Below are positions 9,142-17,886 of a stretch of DNA of 64,000 nucleotides, piece after piece. Within the stretch, counting starts at the first letter, position 1; the number at the start of each line of letters is the position of its first letter. A program made the position numbers and the translations under genes. This DNA is from a bacterium UBP15_UBA6099. Its GTDB lineage: Bacteria > UBP15 > UBA6099. Below the pieces are notes generated by a model that saw only the letters and a program-made list of their open reading frames with translations, did no database searches and was not told where the DNA came from. Location: assembly GCA_002435745.1 (NCBI GenBank), contig DIWT01000043.1:62001-126000 (forward strand), written 5' to 3'.

Positions 9142-10386
9142 TTATAAGCTTCGGTTTTCACGTTTTTCGAGATCGCGCCCGAAGAAGGAGAACCAAAGCG
9201 CGCCGATAATGCCGAAGGCGAACGCCGTAAACAGGTTAACGGCTGGCGACTTTATCCACAGGAACGCGCCGCCGAAAGCGGCGAGCGACACCACCATATC
9301 CCGCGACAGATAATAGAATCCGAACATTGCGGCCTTGCAGTCCTCGGGCGCTAGTTCCATTATGAGCGCCTTGCGAGTCGGTTCGCCGAATTCCTTGAGA
9401 CCGCGCACGATGAAGGCCACGACGAGCCACCAGAATGAATGGCTGAAATATAATATGAGAGGGAATACGGAGAAGAACAGGAATGTCGCGACGACGAAAG
9501 GTTTCTTGCCGCTTTTGTCCGCGAGGGCCGCGACTGGGATATAAATGAGAATAGCCGTCGCCATCTCGATCGTCGTTAGCGCGCCGAACTGTATCGCGCT
9601 GACCGGATGCTCGATGGTTTTCATGCACCAAACGACGACGAAAGCGTAAGGAATCTGCTCGCAGAAACGAACGAGAATGTCTGACACGAGCAGCAATCGG
9701 AGCTGCGGGGTCATCCGCGCGAGCATCGATTTGCGAGGAGTCGCCACTTGGCTCTTTTCCTTCGGCGAGTCCGGCTCGATGAGAATCTGTTGCAGGATCA
9801 TCGCGGCGAACGCCATCGCGATAGCTCCGATGAACGCATAGCGGATGCCGTCGCGCTCTCCCCAAGCGGCGATGAAAGCGCCGCCGATGAGAGGCCCGAG
9901 TGCCATCGGGATGCGGCGCACGAGCGAGTGCATGCTGACGCCCATCGTTAGCTTGTTACTCGGCAGCGCGCGATTAATGAGACTCATGGTGGCGGGCAGG
10001 GATATCGCGCTCCAAGAGATGAAGAACAGCGCGCCGATGATGACAGCGCGCCAGTCCGGGACCGCCACTACTATCGCGAAGCCGAACATCGCGATGAGAT
10101 TGAAGATGATTAGCGCGCGCTTTGCCCCAAGTCGCTCCGAGAGGAATCCGCCGGGATATGCGTATAGGGCGGACAGCAGATTGTCGAGACCGTTCAGCAG
10201 GCCGATGGAGATGGCGCCTCCCCCGATGGCCATCAGATAGATGGGCAGAAAGCGTTCGGCCATGCGCTCTCCCATATCGCAGAGTATGACCATCGCAAGC
10301 ATGCCTACCATGCTGCGCTTGAGGCCGAGGAAAAGCGCGGCGCGTTTGAGCGATGATCTATTGTCGAGTCTTCTTCCGGTTTTCAT
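9142..10386 (-). CDS. MFS transporter
   Basis: 414 residues with about twelve transmembrane helices. The cytoplasmic loop between helices 2 and 3 (GGFLSERLGAKRALI) is the major-facilitator signature, and the equivalent in the second half is ALADKSGKKPF. It is a drug:H+ antiporter/sugar-porter-like member without a recognisable substrate motif. A minus-strand TATAAT (complement of 10424-10429) lies about 40 bases before the start. It is followed by the EamA gene, possibly co-transcribed. Confidence 0.8.
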   Translation of the reverse strand: MKTGRRLDNRSSLKRAALFLGLKRSMVGMLAMVILCDMGERMAERFLPIYLMAIGGGAISIGLLNGLDNLLSALYAYPGGFLSERLGAKRALIIFNLIAMFGFAIVVAVPDWRAVIIGALFFISWSAISLPATMSLINRALPSNKLTMGVSMHSLVRRIPMALGPLIGGAFIAAWGERDGIRYAFIGAIAMAFAAMILQQILIEPDSPKEKSQVATPRKSMLARMTPQLRLLLVSDILVRFCEQIPYAFVVVWCMKTIEHPVSAIQFGALTTIEMATAILIYIPVAALADKSGKKPFVVATFLFFSVFPLILYFSHSFWWLVVAFIVRGLKEFGEPTRKALIMELAPEDCKAAMFGFYYLSRDMVVSLAAFGGAFLWIKSPAVNLFTAFAFGIIGALWFSFFGRDLEKRENRSL

Positions 10387-10850
10387 GTTTTTACTCGTTA
10401 TTCGAATTTCATACAGTGAAAGAATTATACAACCAAGCGCCTCTCAAAAATAGAATCGCGTTTTGCCCGAGCAATAACGTTTCAGCCCGCATTCTTGAAT
10501 AACCCGGCCAACTGAAGACACTCATCCTCGTATTCTTGTCGATTCTCCAAAAAACTCTTATATGCGCTGATTGCTCTTTCTTGTCATTAGTGAAGTGTTT
10601 AGAGCTTGTCCCGGCGGATTGGCGATTTTAGAGAGATTTCGCACGTAGAAAGGAAAATGGTTTTCTGTCTCGGAACACTGGGGGATGAAAGGTGTCTAAA
10701 ATGTGGACGATAGGAACGGAAGTGGCCGGGATGATTGTGGCGCATGGGAAATCGTATTATAATTCCGAGCCGGAAGATTACGGGACGGCGGCAGCCGACC
10801 TGAGCCGAGCCGCGCGCGGGCGCGCACAAACATTGCGGAGGAGCAAATTA
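10387..10850. other. Intergenic region upstream of the arginine decarboxylase gene
   Basis: 464 bases between the divergent MFS and arginine decarboxylase genes. The frame of the latter is open upstream to 10692, but that extension does not fit the family. Apart from promoter-like elements on each strand, I see no gene or structured RNA. Confidence 0.4.
10735..10763 (+). promoter_or_regulatory. Sigma-70-type promoter for the arginine decarboxylase gene
   Basis: TTGTGG (10735-10740), a 17-base spacer and a perfect TATAAT (10758-10763), about 90 bases before the start codon. Judged by hexamer match and spacing only. Confidence 0.45.
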
Positions 10851-11414
10851 ATGATACCGAGCGGACTGTACTTCACAAAGGGCGTTGGACGCCACAAACT
10901 TAAACTTGCGAGTTTTGAGCTTGCGCTCCGCAAGGCGGGCATCGAAAAGTTCAATCTGGTGACGGTTTCTTCGATCTTTCCGCCGCATTGCGTTGTCCTT
11001 AAACGAGAGATGGTTGTGGAAAAACCCGGCGATGGCGTGAAGTATATTCTTAGTCCCGGTCAAATTGTTTATACGGTTATAGCGAGAAACGAAACGAACG
11101 AACATGGAAGGCTGATTTCCGCCGGGGTCGGGCTTGCTCAGCCGATTGACCCGGAGATGTACGGATATTTGAGCGAAGTTCACGAGTTCGGGATGACGAC
11201 GGACAAGACTTCGGAGCTTGCAGAGGATCTGGCCGCCGAGATGCTGGCTTCGACTCTGGGGTTGGCTTTCGACCCGGACAAATCTTGGAACGAGCGAAAA
11301 GAGGAGTGGGCGATAGCAGGAAAGATATATCGCCCGCGTTCCATCGTTCAAGCCGCAAAAGGCGAGCAGAAGTTGTGGACAAGCGTTGTCGCCGCCGCGA
11401 TATTCGTCCCCTGA
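10851..11414 (+). CDS. Pyruvoyl-dependent arginine decarboxylase
   Basis: 187 residues from MIPSGLYFTKG, with GGAGGAG at 10837-10843. It makes agmatine from arginine, the entry to polyamine synthesis. Family hallmarks are GVGxHxxxLxSFELALRKAGIEKFNL, the self-cleavage site TVSSIFPP (cleavage expected between Ser40 and Ser41, so that Ser41 becomes the N-terminal pyruvoyl group of the alpha chain), LSPGQIVYTVIARNETNEHGR, and a C-terminal EDLAAEMLAST segment. The size fits the archaeal and bacterial enzymes of ~150-190 residues. A spermidine-synthase-like protein is encoded at 18867, but it lacks the catalytic Asp, so the pathway beyond agmatine is not shown here. Confidence 0.92.
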   Translation: MIPSGLYFTKGVGRHKLKLASFELALRKAGIEKFNLVTVSSIFPPHCVVLKREMVVEKPGDGVKYILSPGQIVYTVIARNETNEHGRLISAGVGLAQPIDPEMYGYLSEVHEFGMTTDKTSELAEDLAAEMLASTLGLAFDPDKSWNERKEEWAIAGKIYRPRSIVQAAKGEQKLWTSVVAAAIFVP

Positions 11415-11450
11415 CGATTATTTGCAGGCTTTTTTTGACAGGAGGTTTTT

Positions 11451-12026
11451 ATGAAAGTTGTAGCGATAAACGGCAGTCCCAGAAAAAAAGGAAACACGCA
11501 TAATTCATTGCGCAGAATTTTGGACAGCCTTGAGAAGAACGGCATAGAGACGGAATTTATTCAATTGGGAGGAGTCGCCGCTGGCGGATGCACGGCCTGT
11601 TACAAGTGTTTCGACGTTAAGGACGGGGCATGCCACGGCCGCAAGGACGACATCAATTCGATTATAACGGCCGTTATGTCCGCAGACGCGGTTTTGCTCG
11701 GCTCTCCGGTGTATTTCGGATCGGTCACCGCCGAGATGAAAGCTCTGATAGACCGCGCGGGGCTAGTGAGCAGGGCGAATGGGCATTTGCTGTCTAGGAA
11801 GGTCGGGGCGGCGGTGGTCTCCGTAAGGCGACAGGGCGGGCTTGCCACTTTCAACCAGATAAATCAGTTTTTCCTCATAAACAACATGGTAGTGCCCGGA
11901 GCCGGCTACTGGAATATAGCGGTGGGCAGAGAGCCGGGGGACGCGCTCAACGACGAGGAAGGCATGAAAACGATGGACGAGCTTGCCGACAACATCGTTT
12001 GGCTCCTCGGCAGGCTGGCAGGATGA
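11451..12026 (+). CDS. NADPH-dependent FMN reductase / iron-sulfur flavoprotein-like (flavodoxin fold)
   Basis: 191 residues. The N-terminal KVVAINGSPRKKGNTHNSLR is the phosphate-binding loop for FMN in the flavodoxin_2/FMN-reductase fold; GSPVYFGSVTAEMKALIDRA is the second flavin contact. A cysteine-rich insertion, GGCTACYKCFDVKDGAC, matches the compact cluster motif of iron-sulfur flavoproteins of anaerobes. The likely role is two-electron transfer between NAD(P)H or ferredoxin and small acceptors. AGGAGG lies seven bases before the ATG. It lies 36 bases after the arginine decarboxylase gene and may be co-transcribed with it. Confidence 0.85.
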   Translation: MKVVAINGSPRKKGNTHNSLRRILDSLEKNGIETEFIQLGGVAAGGCTACYKCFDVKDGACHGRKDDINSIITAVMSADAVLLGSPVYFGSVTAEMKALIDRAGLVSRANGHLLSRKVGAAVVSVRRQGGLATFNQINQFFLINNMVVPGAGYWNIAVGREPGDALNDEEGMKTMDELADNIVWLLGRLAG

Positions 12027-12071
12027 TGGTTTCTTTTTGTTTCGCAAGCATTATTCAGCAAGATGGCAATG

Positions 12072-12077
12072 TATAAT
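12072..12077 (+). promoter_or_regulatory. -10 element before bamA
   Basis: A perfect TATAAT lies 46 bases before the bamA start codon, and no strong -35 is seen. It is the only promoter-like sequence before the envelope operon. Confidence 0.3.
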
Positions 12078-12123
12078 GGCGTAAGTTGGATATTAATATG
12101 TATATGAATCTTTATGGAGGCGT

Positions 12124-13893
12124 ATGATGAGGGTGTGCAACAAAAAAATGGCGGCGGCGATGATAACGCTTCTCGCGGCTCTGTGGACCCCCGCGTTCGC
12201 GCAGGACGCAACAGTGGAAACGGATGTCATTATCACGAAAATCGAAGTTGCGGGAGTGTTCGAAGTCGACGAAAGCGAAATCCTCGCGGTGGTCGAGTCG
12301 GCTGTCGGCTCAAAGCTGTCCACTGAAACCCTTCAGGACGACCTTCAGAGAATATTCGACCTCGGCTACTTTTCAGAGGACGTGAAGGCCAGTCTGGCTG
12401 AATTTCAGGGCGGCGCGCGCGTCACTTTCAGGGTGACGGAGAACCCCGTCATAAACGCCGTTATATTCGAGGGCGCGAGCGTTTACACCGAAGCGCAACT
12501 CGGCGAACTGATGCGCGCAAAACGCAACACCATTCTCAACAGCAACAACCTCAGGACTGATGTCGAAGCGATTGAAAACAAATACATCGGCGACGGATAC
12601 ATTGCCGCCAGAGTGATAGACGCAAGGATAGACGCCGCCAAAAATCTGAACATCGTCATTTCGGAAGGCGTGATTCAGGCGATTAAAGTGGCGTATGTGG
12701 TTGTCGCAAGCGACGAACTGAATACGGAAGAGCCTTCGGTTTCCGACACCGGCAAAACGAAGGATTACGTGATAACTCGCGAGATGAAAATTAAACCCGG
12801 AGACATCTATAACAAGAATAATCTTGGTCGCGACCTCCAGAAGATTTACAACTTGGGGTTTTTCGACGATGTCCACACGCGGGTGGATCCCGGCGACAAG
12901 CCCGGTCACATAATCCTTGTGGTAGAGGTCGAGGAGGGCAAAACCGGCTCGGCGGGTTTCGGCGCGGGGTACAGCTCGAACACCGGCCTTACGGGATTCC
13001 TGACGTATTCGGAGAGGAACCTGAAAGGGAAGGCGCGCCGGGTGGACGCGAAGACGGAGTTCGGCGGAAAGAGGGACAACTTCGAGTTGGGTTATTTCGA
13101 GCCGTGGCTGGACAAGAAGCAGACCAGCGGCGAAGTGAATATTTACAGCACATACAGGGAGAATCTCCGGTATGGCCTGTCAGGGCTTATCACCGAGGAT
13201 TACGAGGAAATCCGCAGGGGTTTCAATATGACCTTCGGGCGCCCGATATCGAACTATACGCGCGTGTTCGTGGGCTATAAAATCGAGAATGTGGCCGTCA
13301 CGCCTGAGGAACTGTATTCGTATCTGGACGGCTCGTCGCGCAGCGTTACCGGAACGATCAGGACTGACACCCGCGATTATATTTTCAATCCCACTACAGG
13401 CCGGTACGACAGCGCGTCGCTTGAACTGAACGGCGGGTTGCTCGGCGGGGACTACGACTACGAAAAGATGACGCTGGAGGGCAGGCGGTACTATCCGATT
13501 CGGAAGAACCACACGCTTTGCGGCAGGATTATGATAGGACTGGGACAGGGAGACATTCCCAGATTCGACTATTTCGACCTCGGCGGCGTCAACACATTGC
13601 GCGGCTATGACGAATACCAGTTCGGCGGGACAAAACTGGTGCTCTACAACCTTGAATACAGGGTAAGTCTTTCCGGAAACCTGAGCGCGGCTCTGTTCGC
13701 CGACGCAGGCAACGCTTGGATGAGCGCGTCGGACATGAAATTCCTGCCCGGCAAAGACATGTATCGCTCATACGGGGTGGGTCTAAGATTGAAGATACCC
13801 GCTTTCGGAATCGGCCCGGTGAGGCTCGACTACGCCGTCACGGTCGAGGATAAAGATTCCAAACTTCATTTCGGATTCGGACACATGTTCTAA
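12124..13893 (+). CDS. bamA: Outer-membrane protein assembly factor BamA (three POTRA domains)
   Basis: 589 residues with a Sec signal peptide (to about AFA|QD). I count three POTRA domains (about residues 38-108, 109-185 and 186-278), against five in E. coli BamA, then a ~310-residue 16-strand-type barrel. The barrel holds the family LRGYDEYQFGG motif (the VRGF/Y motif of loop 6) and ends in a terminal Phe (FGFGHMF), as barrel substrates do. It inserts outer-membrane barrels. GGAGG sits right before the start. It is followed by a hypothetical outer-membrane-like gene, skp, a larger skp-like gene, lpxD and lpxC, the usual bamA-skp-lpx order with two additions. Confidence 0.93.
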   Translation: MMRVCNKKMAAAMITLLAALWTPAFAQDATVETDVIITKIEVAGVFEVDESEILAVVESAVGSKLSTETLQDDLQRIFDLGYFSEDVKASLAEFQGGARVTFRVTENPVINAVIFEGASVYTEAQLGELMRAKRNTILNSNNLRTDVEAIENKYIGDGYIAARVIDARIDAAKNLNIVISEGVIQAIKVAYVVVASDELNTEEPSVSDTGKTKDYVITREMKIKPGDIYNKNNLGRDLQKIYNLGFFDDVHTRVDPGDKPGHIILVVEVEEGKTGSAGFGAGYSSNTGLTGFLTYSERNLKGKARRVDAKTEFGGKRDNFELGYFEPWLDKKQTSGEVNIYSTYRENLRYGLSGLITEDYEEIRRGFNMTFGRPISNYTRVFVGYKIENVAVTPEELYSYLDGSSRSVTGTIRTDTRDYIFNPTTGRYDSASLELNGGLLGGDYDYEKMTLEGRRYYPIRKNHTLCGRIMIGLGQGDIPRFDYFDLGGVNTLRGYDEYQFGGTKLVLYNLEYRVSLSGNLSAALFADAGNAWMSASDMKFLPGKDMYRSYGVGLRLKIPAFGIGPVRLDYAVTVEDKDSKLHFGFGHMF

Positions 13894-13921
13894 TCCTCCT
13901 ACGGGGAGACGCGGCGCTCGC

Positions 13922-15223
13922 ATGAGATTATGGTTGACAATCAGCATTCTGTCGCTCGCCGTTGCGGTCGTTTTCAACGCATCGGCCTTAGCGAACGCGC
14001 CCGGCGGGACGGTTTCTTCAACTTCAGTGCGAATCGAGCTCGTCTCTTCCGTTCCTGAGCCTATACTGGCGAGAATCAAGAGCGCGGCGGAAACGGTGGC
14101 ATCCCGCGCGCTCGAAGGAAAAACCATTCAAGAAGCCGAAGCGGTAAAGGCTTCTCTTGCTCAGGCGATGGAGATGATTTTCAACGAGACGCTGAGCGGC
14201 TTCAGCGTAGAGACGCTTGAAATCGACATTGCAGAGAATACCGTCGTGAAGATGAGGCTGCTGCCTTCCCAACCGGCGATAAAAAGGGTCAAGTTCGAGA
14301 TTCGCCGCCCAGCGGGACTAGCTCCGTATTGGAACGATTTCTTCGAAAACAGGCTGGATATGGCTCGCGGAGAAATCCTCTCTCTGATATCGGGCGTTCC
14401 CGTTAGCTCGGCGAGATGGTCCACAGAAATTGTTTCTTCCATAGTGTCGGATTGGCTTAAGGACAAAAACAGATTCCCCGGATTCATTCTTACCCCCAAG
14501 GCGACCATCGGGGAGCAGACTCTCATCACACTCGACATCAGAACAGCTTCGGACACCATAAGTTTTGTTTTCGTCAAGCCTCGCTCAACGACAATGCCCT
14601 CTCTTCTGTTGGACAGGCTTAAGTTCGATTTAGCCGCCCACTCGGAATTCATAGTGGGCCTGCCTATTGTTTTCGCCGAAAGGTACGAGAGGGAAATCGT
14701 GGATTATTTCTTTAATTACCTTGCGACGAACAGCCAGACGGACAAGTTCGGTCTGAGATACGATATAAAGCCCACTTTCGGAAAGAACACCGTGATAAGG
14801 ACGCTGGCGGAATCGGAGAAGTACAGCGCGTTCGCGCGGGCGAAAGTCAGCGTGGACCGAGAACAGCGGAACCCGGACATCGAAGGGCATTTCGGATTTT
14901 TCGCGGGGCCGAAAACGGAACTTTTCCTCGAGACGAATTTTCTCCCCGGCCCGCTGGACCTGCAGATGAACGCGGGAGCGGGACGGAGGTTCGGAAATTT
15001 CTATGCCGCCGGCGGCTGGAACTTCGTAGACGACCTCGGAAGGGTATGGCTCGACTGGTTTATAACTGAAGACATCATCATTTCGTACGAGAAGAATGTG
15101 TCGGATATCATAGACGAGCGAAACGAGGGAAGCGTCAAGTTCAAGGCGCACGACTATTTCAGTTTCGACGTGGTGACGGATTTCAACACAAAAGTGTGGT
15201 TGAGGATAGTGGCGAACCTGTAA
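13922..15223 (+). CDS. Unknown outer-membrane-like protein between bamA and skp
   Basis: 433 residues with a Sec signal peptide (cleavage near SALA|NA). The first ~290 mature residues are mixed alpha/beta and include segments that look POTRA-like in periodicity (VKMRLLPSQPAIKRVKFEI; TLITLDIRTASDTISFVFV). The last ~130 are amphipathic strands with turns (KVSVDREQRNPDIEGHFGFF, LFLETNFLPGPLDLQM, RRFGNFYAAGGWNF, VWLDWFITEDIIISYEK) and end in VWLRIVANL. The layout suggests a small barrel with a periplasmic head. It is not a canonical BamA/TamA; no family is recognised. Its place in the operon implies a job in outer-membrane assembly. Confidence 0.7.
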   Translation: MRLWLTISILSLAVAVVFNASALANAPGGTVSSTSVRIELVSSVPEPILARIKSAAETVASRALEGKTIQEAEAVKASLAQAMEMIFNETLSGFSVETLEIDIAENTVVKMRLLPSQPAIKRVKFEIRRPAGLAPYWNDFFENRLDMARGEILSLISGVPVSSARWSTEIVSSIVSDWLKDKNRFPGFILTPKATIGEQTLITLDIRTASDTISFVFVKPRSTTMPSLLLDRLKFDLAAHSEFIVGLPIVFAERYEREIVDYFFNYLATNSQTDKFGLRYDIKPTFGKNTVIRTLAESEKYSAFARAKVSVDREQRNPDIEGHFGFFAGPKTELFLETNFLPGPLDLQMNAGAGRRFGNFYAAGGWNFVDDLGRVWLDWFITEDIIISYEKNVSDIIDERNEGSVKFKAHDYFSFDVVTDFNTKVWLRIVANL

Positions 15224-15269
15224 TGCGGGCGCGACTGAGACGGATCATCCATCGGGAGGAAACACAGAG

Positions 15270-15773
15270 ATGAATGTTTATTTGAGAGCGTTGACGATAA
15301 TCGCGGCGATAGCGGCGATAGCCGGAGCGAGCGCGTTTATATCGACCAAGCGCGCGACGGGAGCCGCCGAAGCTCAATCGTCCGTAGTCATCGCTTTCGT
15401 CGATTCGGAAGAAATTCTTGAGGCTTTTCCGCAGGCAGTCAGGGTCAACATGGAACTGAGCGAGCTTAGAAAAAAGAGCGAGGAAAGCCTTAGAGAGCAG
15501 ATAACGGCTAAGTTCGGAACAGGCGATATCGCCGCTTTGCCGGCGAGTTCCCAAATTGAAGTCCAGCAGATGGTGGAGAAAGCGGACGAGGACTACCAGA
15601 AAGAAATGGAGAGGCTGCGGCAGCAGAAGTGGACGCCGGTGGTGGACGCCGTCAACAGCGTTATCCAGCAGGTCGGCGTCGAGTTCAAGGCGCAGGTCGT
15701 GCTTGAACGCGAAGTCGTGCTGCATGGCGGCATCGATCTGACGGACGAAGTCATCAAGAAGCTGCCCAAATAG
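15270..15773 (+). CDS. skp: Skp/OmpH-family periplasmic chaperone
   Basis: 167 residues with an N-terminal signal/anchor segment (residues ~7-25). It has the family pattern: strand VVIAFVDSEEILEAFPQA, a long charged coiled coil (~45-120), and the closing VVLEREVVLHGGIDLTDEVIKKL, which matches the conserved OmpH C-terminus. Skp trimers carry unfolded outer-membrane proteins to BamA. GGGAGGAAAC precedes the ATG. It is preceded by the outer-membrane-like gene and followed seven bases later by a second, larger protein with the same ends. Confidence 0.88.
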   Translation: MNVYLRALTIIAAIAAIAGASAFISTKRATGAAEAQSSVVIAFVDSEEILEAFPQAVRVNMELSELRKKSEESLREQITAKFGTGDIAALPASSQIEVQQMVEKADEDYQKEMERLRQQKWTPVVDAVNSVIQQVGVEFKAQVVLEREVVLHGGIDLTDEVIKKLPK

Positions 15774-15780
15774 AGAGCTT

Positions 15781-16869
15781 ATGAAGAGGCGGTTGATATG
15801 GCTGACGGCCGCCATGCTGTGCGTTGCGGCGGCGCTCTACCTTGCTCTCCGCGAGCCTGCCCGGCCGGATGTCTCGATAGGTTGCGCGGACGCGCAACTC
15901 CTCTTTGAGTCAACTCCCGAATATCAATTGTTGAAAGCTGTCAGGATGTCTTTCGAGATGGAAGGCGACCGTCGGCGCGCCGCGACCGGAGCCGCTTTCG
16001 GCGCGTCTTTTCCGTCCCGCGTTCTAGGCTCAGAAATCCGTGGTCTTGAAGATGGTTTCGCGGCTAGGGGCCGGAACATAGGCAGCCTGATGTCCGCAAG
16101 CGCGCTCGACGCTCTGCGCAGGGACTTCATCTCATATCGCGATATCTATTCAGCCGAAGACGCGCGCGCGCACGAAGCGACTGCGAGGCGGCTCGAATCG
16201 CTTCACAGGCAGCTTAACAGGCCGGACCCGGAAGACCCGATGGCGAAAGAGAAGTTCGAGCTTTTCGCGCTCAGGCTTAAGTTGAAGGCGCTCACGCGAG
16301 ACCCCTATGTTTTCTCTGAAGACCGGCTGGCGAGGCTGGAGTCGGAAGCGGAGGCGCTGCGCGTGGCGATAGATGAATACGAGAGATCGAGGACTGCGGC
16401 GCTTCAACGAGAATATGACAGGGTCGCGGGAGCCGAGAGGGAGGAGTTCCTCAGCGGCTCGCGCCGCAGAGAGGCGGAACTTAAGGAGCGCGCCGCCCGG
16501 ATGCTCGAAGAGTCTGAAATAATGTTGTCGATGGTCTCGGACGCGCACAAAACCGATCTGTCGTCCCGAGCGGGGGCGTCGGCGGCGGAACGGAAAAAGA
16601 TGACGGCTAAAGCGCGGTCAGCAGAAGCGGGCCCCGCGCCGACTTCAATCTCCGCGTTCGAATCGCTGGAAAAGGATTTGAAAAAGGAATTTATTCGCGG
16701 CATGATGCGCCGCGCTCCTGCGGTGGCGGATAAACGCGGGCTGTCCGTCATCCTAATTTCGCGGCATCCGCTCCCTCGCGGCGCGGTCGATGTGACCGGG
16801 GATTTTCTGACGGGCGCGGGAAAGATTGAAAGCGAGGAAAAGACAAGCGATGAAAATGAGAATAAGTGA
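15781..16869 (+). CDS. Enlarged Skp/OmpH-like coiled-coil protein
   Basis: 362 residues, N-terminal membrane anchor or signal (residues 4-22), no lipobox. The start of the mature part (VSIGCADAQLLFESTPEYQLLKA) and the end (LSVILISRHPLPRGAVDVTGDFLTG) align by eye with the two ends of the neighbouring Skp protein. The ~270 residues between are charged, helical and rich in Arg/Glu/Ala, about twice the length of a normal Skp arm. It may be a divergent Skp paralogue with longer tentacles. It lies in the operon seven bases after skp and overlaps lpxD by 20 bases, so it is translated with envelope genes. I infer function only from this. Confidence 0.6.
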   Translation: MKRRLIWLTAAMLCVAAALYLALREPARPDVSIGCADAQLLFESTPEYQLLKAVRMSFEMEGDRRRAATGAAFGASFPSRVLGSEIRGLEDGFAARGRNIGSLMSASALDALRRDFISYRDIYSAEDARAHEATARRLESLHRQLNRPDPEDPMAKEKFELFALRLKLKALTRDPYVFSEDRLARLESEAEALRVAIDEYERSRTAALQREYDRVAGAEREEFLSGSRRREAELKERAARMLEESEIMLSMVSDAHKTDLSSRAGASAAERKKMTAKARSAEAGPAPTSISAFESLEKDLKKEFIRGMMRRAPAVADKRGLSVILISRHPLPRGAVDVTGDFLTGAGKIESEEKTSDENENK

Positions 16870-17878
16870 AGTCGCGAAGATAATAGGGGGCGACGTCGAA
16901 GGGGACGCAGGACGCGAGGCCTGCGGGGTAAGCTCGCTGGACGTCGCGGCGGAAGGCAGCGTGGTGTGGCTTGAGCGGCGGCGGGATGTCGAATTGCTGA
17001 ACGGCAAAGACCCTGCGGCCGTAATCTGTCCTCCTGATGTGGAGTTGGAGGGGCGGACGGTCATAAGGGCGAAGAACTCCAAGCTGGCTTTCGCAAAGGC
17101 CGTCGAGCTGTTTAACCCATACAGGAAACACGAGCCGGGAATCCATCCTTCCGCAGTGGTGTCGCCCGGAGCTAATGTGCATCCGACAAGCGCTATCGGC
17201 CCGAACTGCTGCGTCGAGTCGGGAGCCGATGTCGGCGCGGGCTCGGTTCTGAGAGCGAATGTTTTTCTGGGCCTCGGCGCGAGAGTCGGCGAAGGTTGCC
17301 TATTGCATCCGAACGTGGTCGTGCTGGACGGATGCGAGCTTGGAAACAACGTGACGCTGCACAGCGGGGTGGTCATAGGGGCGGACGGTTTCGGCTATGT
17401 GAGAGATGAGAGCGGCAGTCATTATAAAGTTCCGCAGGCGGGCCGCGTGGTAATAGAGGACGATGTGGAAATCGGGGCGAACTCGGCGGTCGACCGCGCG
17501 ACGCTTGGAGAGACTAGAGTGGGTCGCGGCGCGAAGATTGACAACCTTGTGCAAATCGGACACAACACGATAATTGGCGCCCGCTGCATTATCTGCGGCT
17601 CGTCGGGATTGTCCGGAAGCGTCAATGTCGGTTCTGACACCATAATGGGCGGGCAGGCGGGCGTATCGGACCACGTCAATATAGGCTCCGGGGCGATAAT
17701 CGGCGGGAAGGCGGGCGTCATTTCCGATGTGCCGGACGGCAAATTTTATTCCGGATTTCCCGCCCGCCCGCACAGAGAAAACATTAAAATGATCGCGGCC
17801 GCCGAGAAACTTCCAGAACTGATAAAAAAAGTGGAAGAGATGTTGCTCGGCGTCGAAAAACGAAACGAAAAGGGTTGA
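16850..17878 (+). CDS. lpxD: UDP-3-O-acylglucosamine N-acyltransferase LpxD
   Basis: 342 residues; adds the second acyl chain in lipid A synthesis from acyl-ACP. The N-terminal uridine-binding domain (to ~100) precedes left-handed parallel beta-helix hexapeptide repeats (IHPSAVVSPGANVHPTSAIG and following), and a short helical C-terminus comes last. The catalytic His is that of LVQIGHNTIIG. The start is set at ATG 16850, with GAGGAAA at 16834-16840; upstream in-frame codons belong to the preceding gene. Its stop overlaps the region of the lpxC start. Confidence 0.95.
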   Translation: MKMRISEVAKIIGGDVEGDAGREACGVSSLDVAAEGSVVWLERRRDVELLNGKDPAAVICPPDVELEGRTVIRAKNSKLAFAKAVELFNPYRKHEPGIHPSAVVSPGANVHPTSAIGPNCCVESGADVGAGSVLRANVFLGLGARVGEGCLLHPNVVVLDGCELGNNVTLHSGVVIGADGFGYVRDESGSHYKVPQAGRVVIEDDVEIGANSAVDRATLGETRVGRGAKIDNLVQIGHNTIIGARCIICGSSGLSGSVNVGSDTIMGGQAGVSDHVNIGSGAIIGGKAGVISDVPDGKFYSGFPARPHRENIKMIAAAEKLPELIKKVEEMLLGVEKRNEKG

Positions 17879-17886
17879 ACTTTACG

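Noticed and set aside
10692..10850. N-terminal extension of the arginine decarboxylase
   Set aside because: The family begins at the S-G-x-x-F-T-K-G block; GGAGGAG directly before ATG 10851 and promoter elements inside the extension argue against it.
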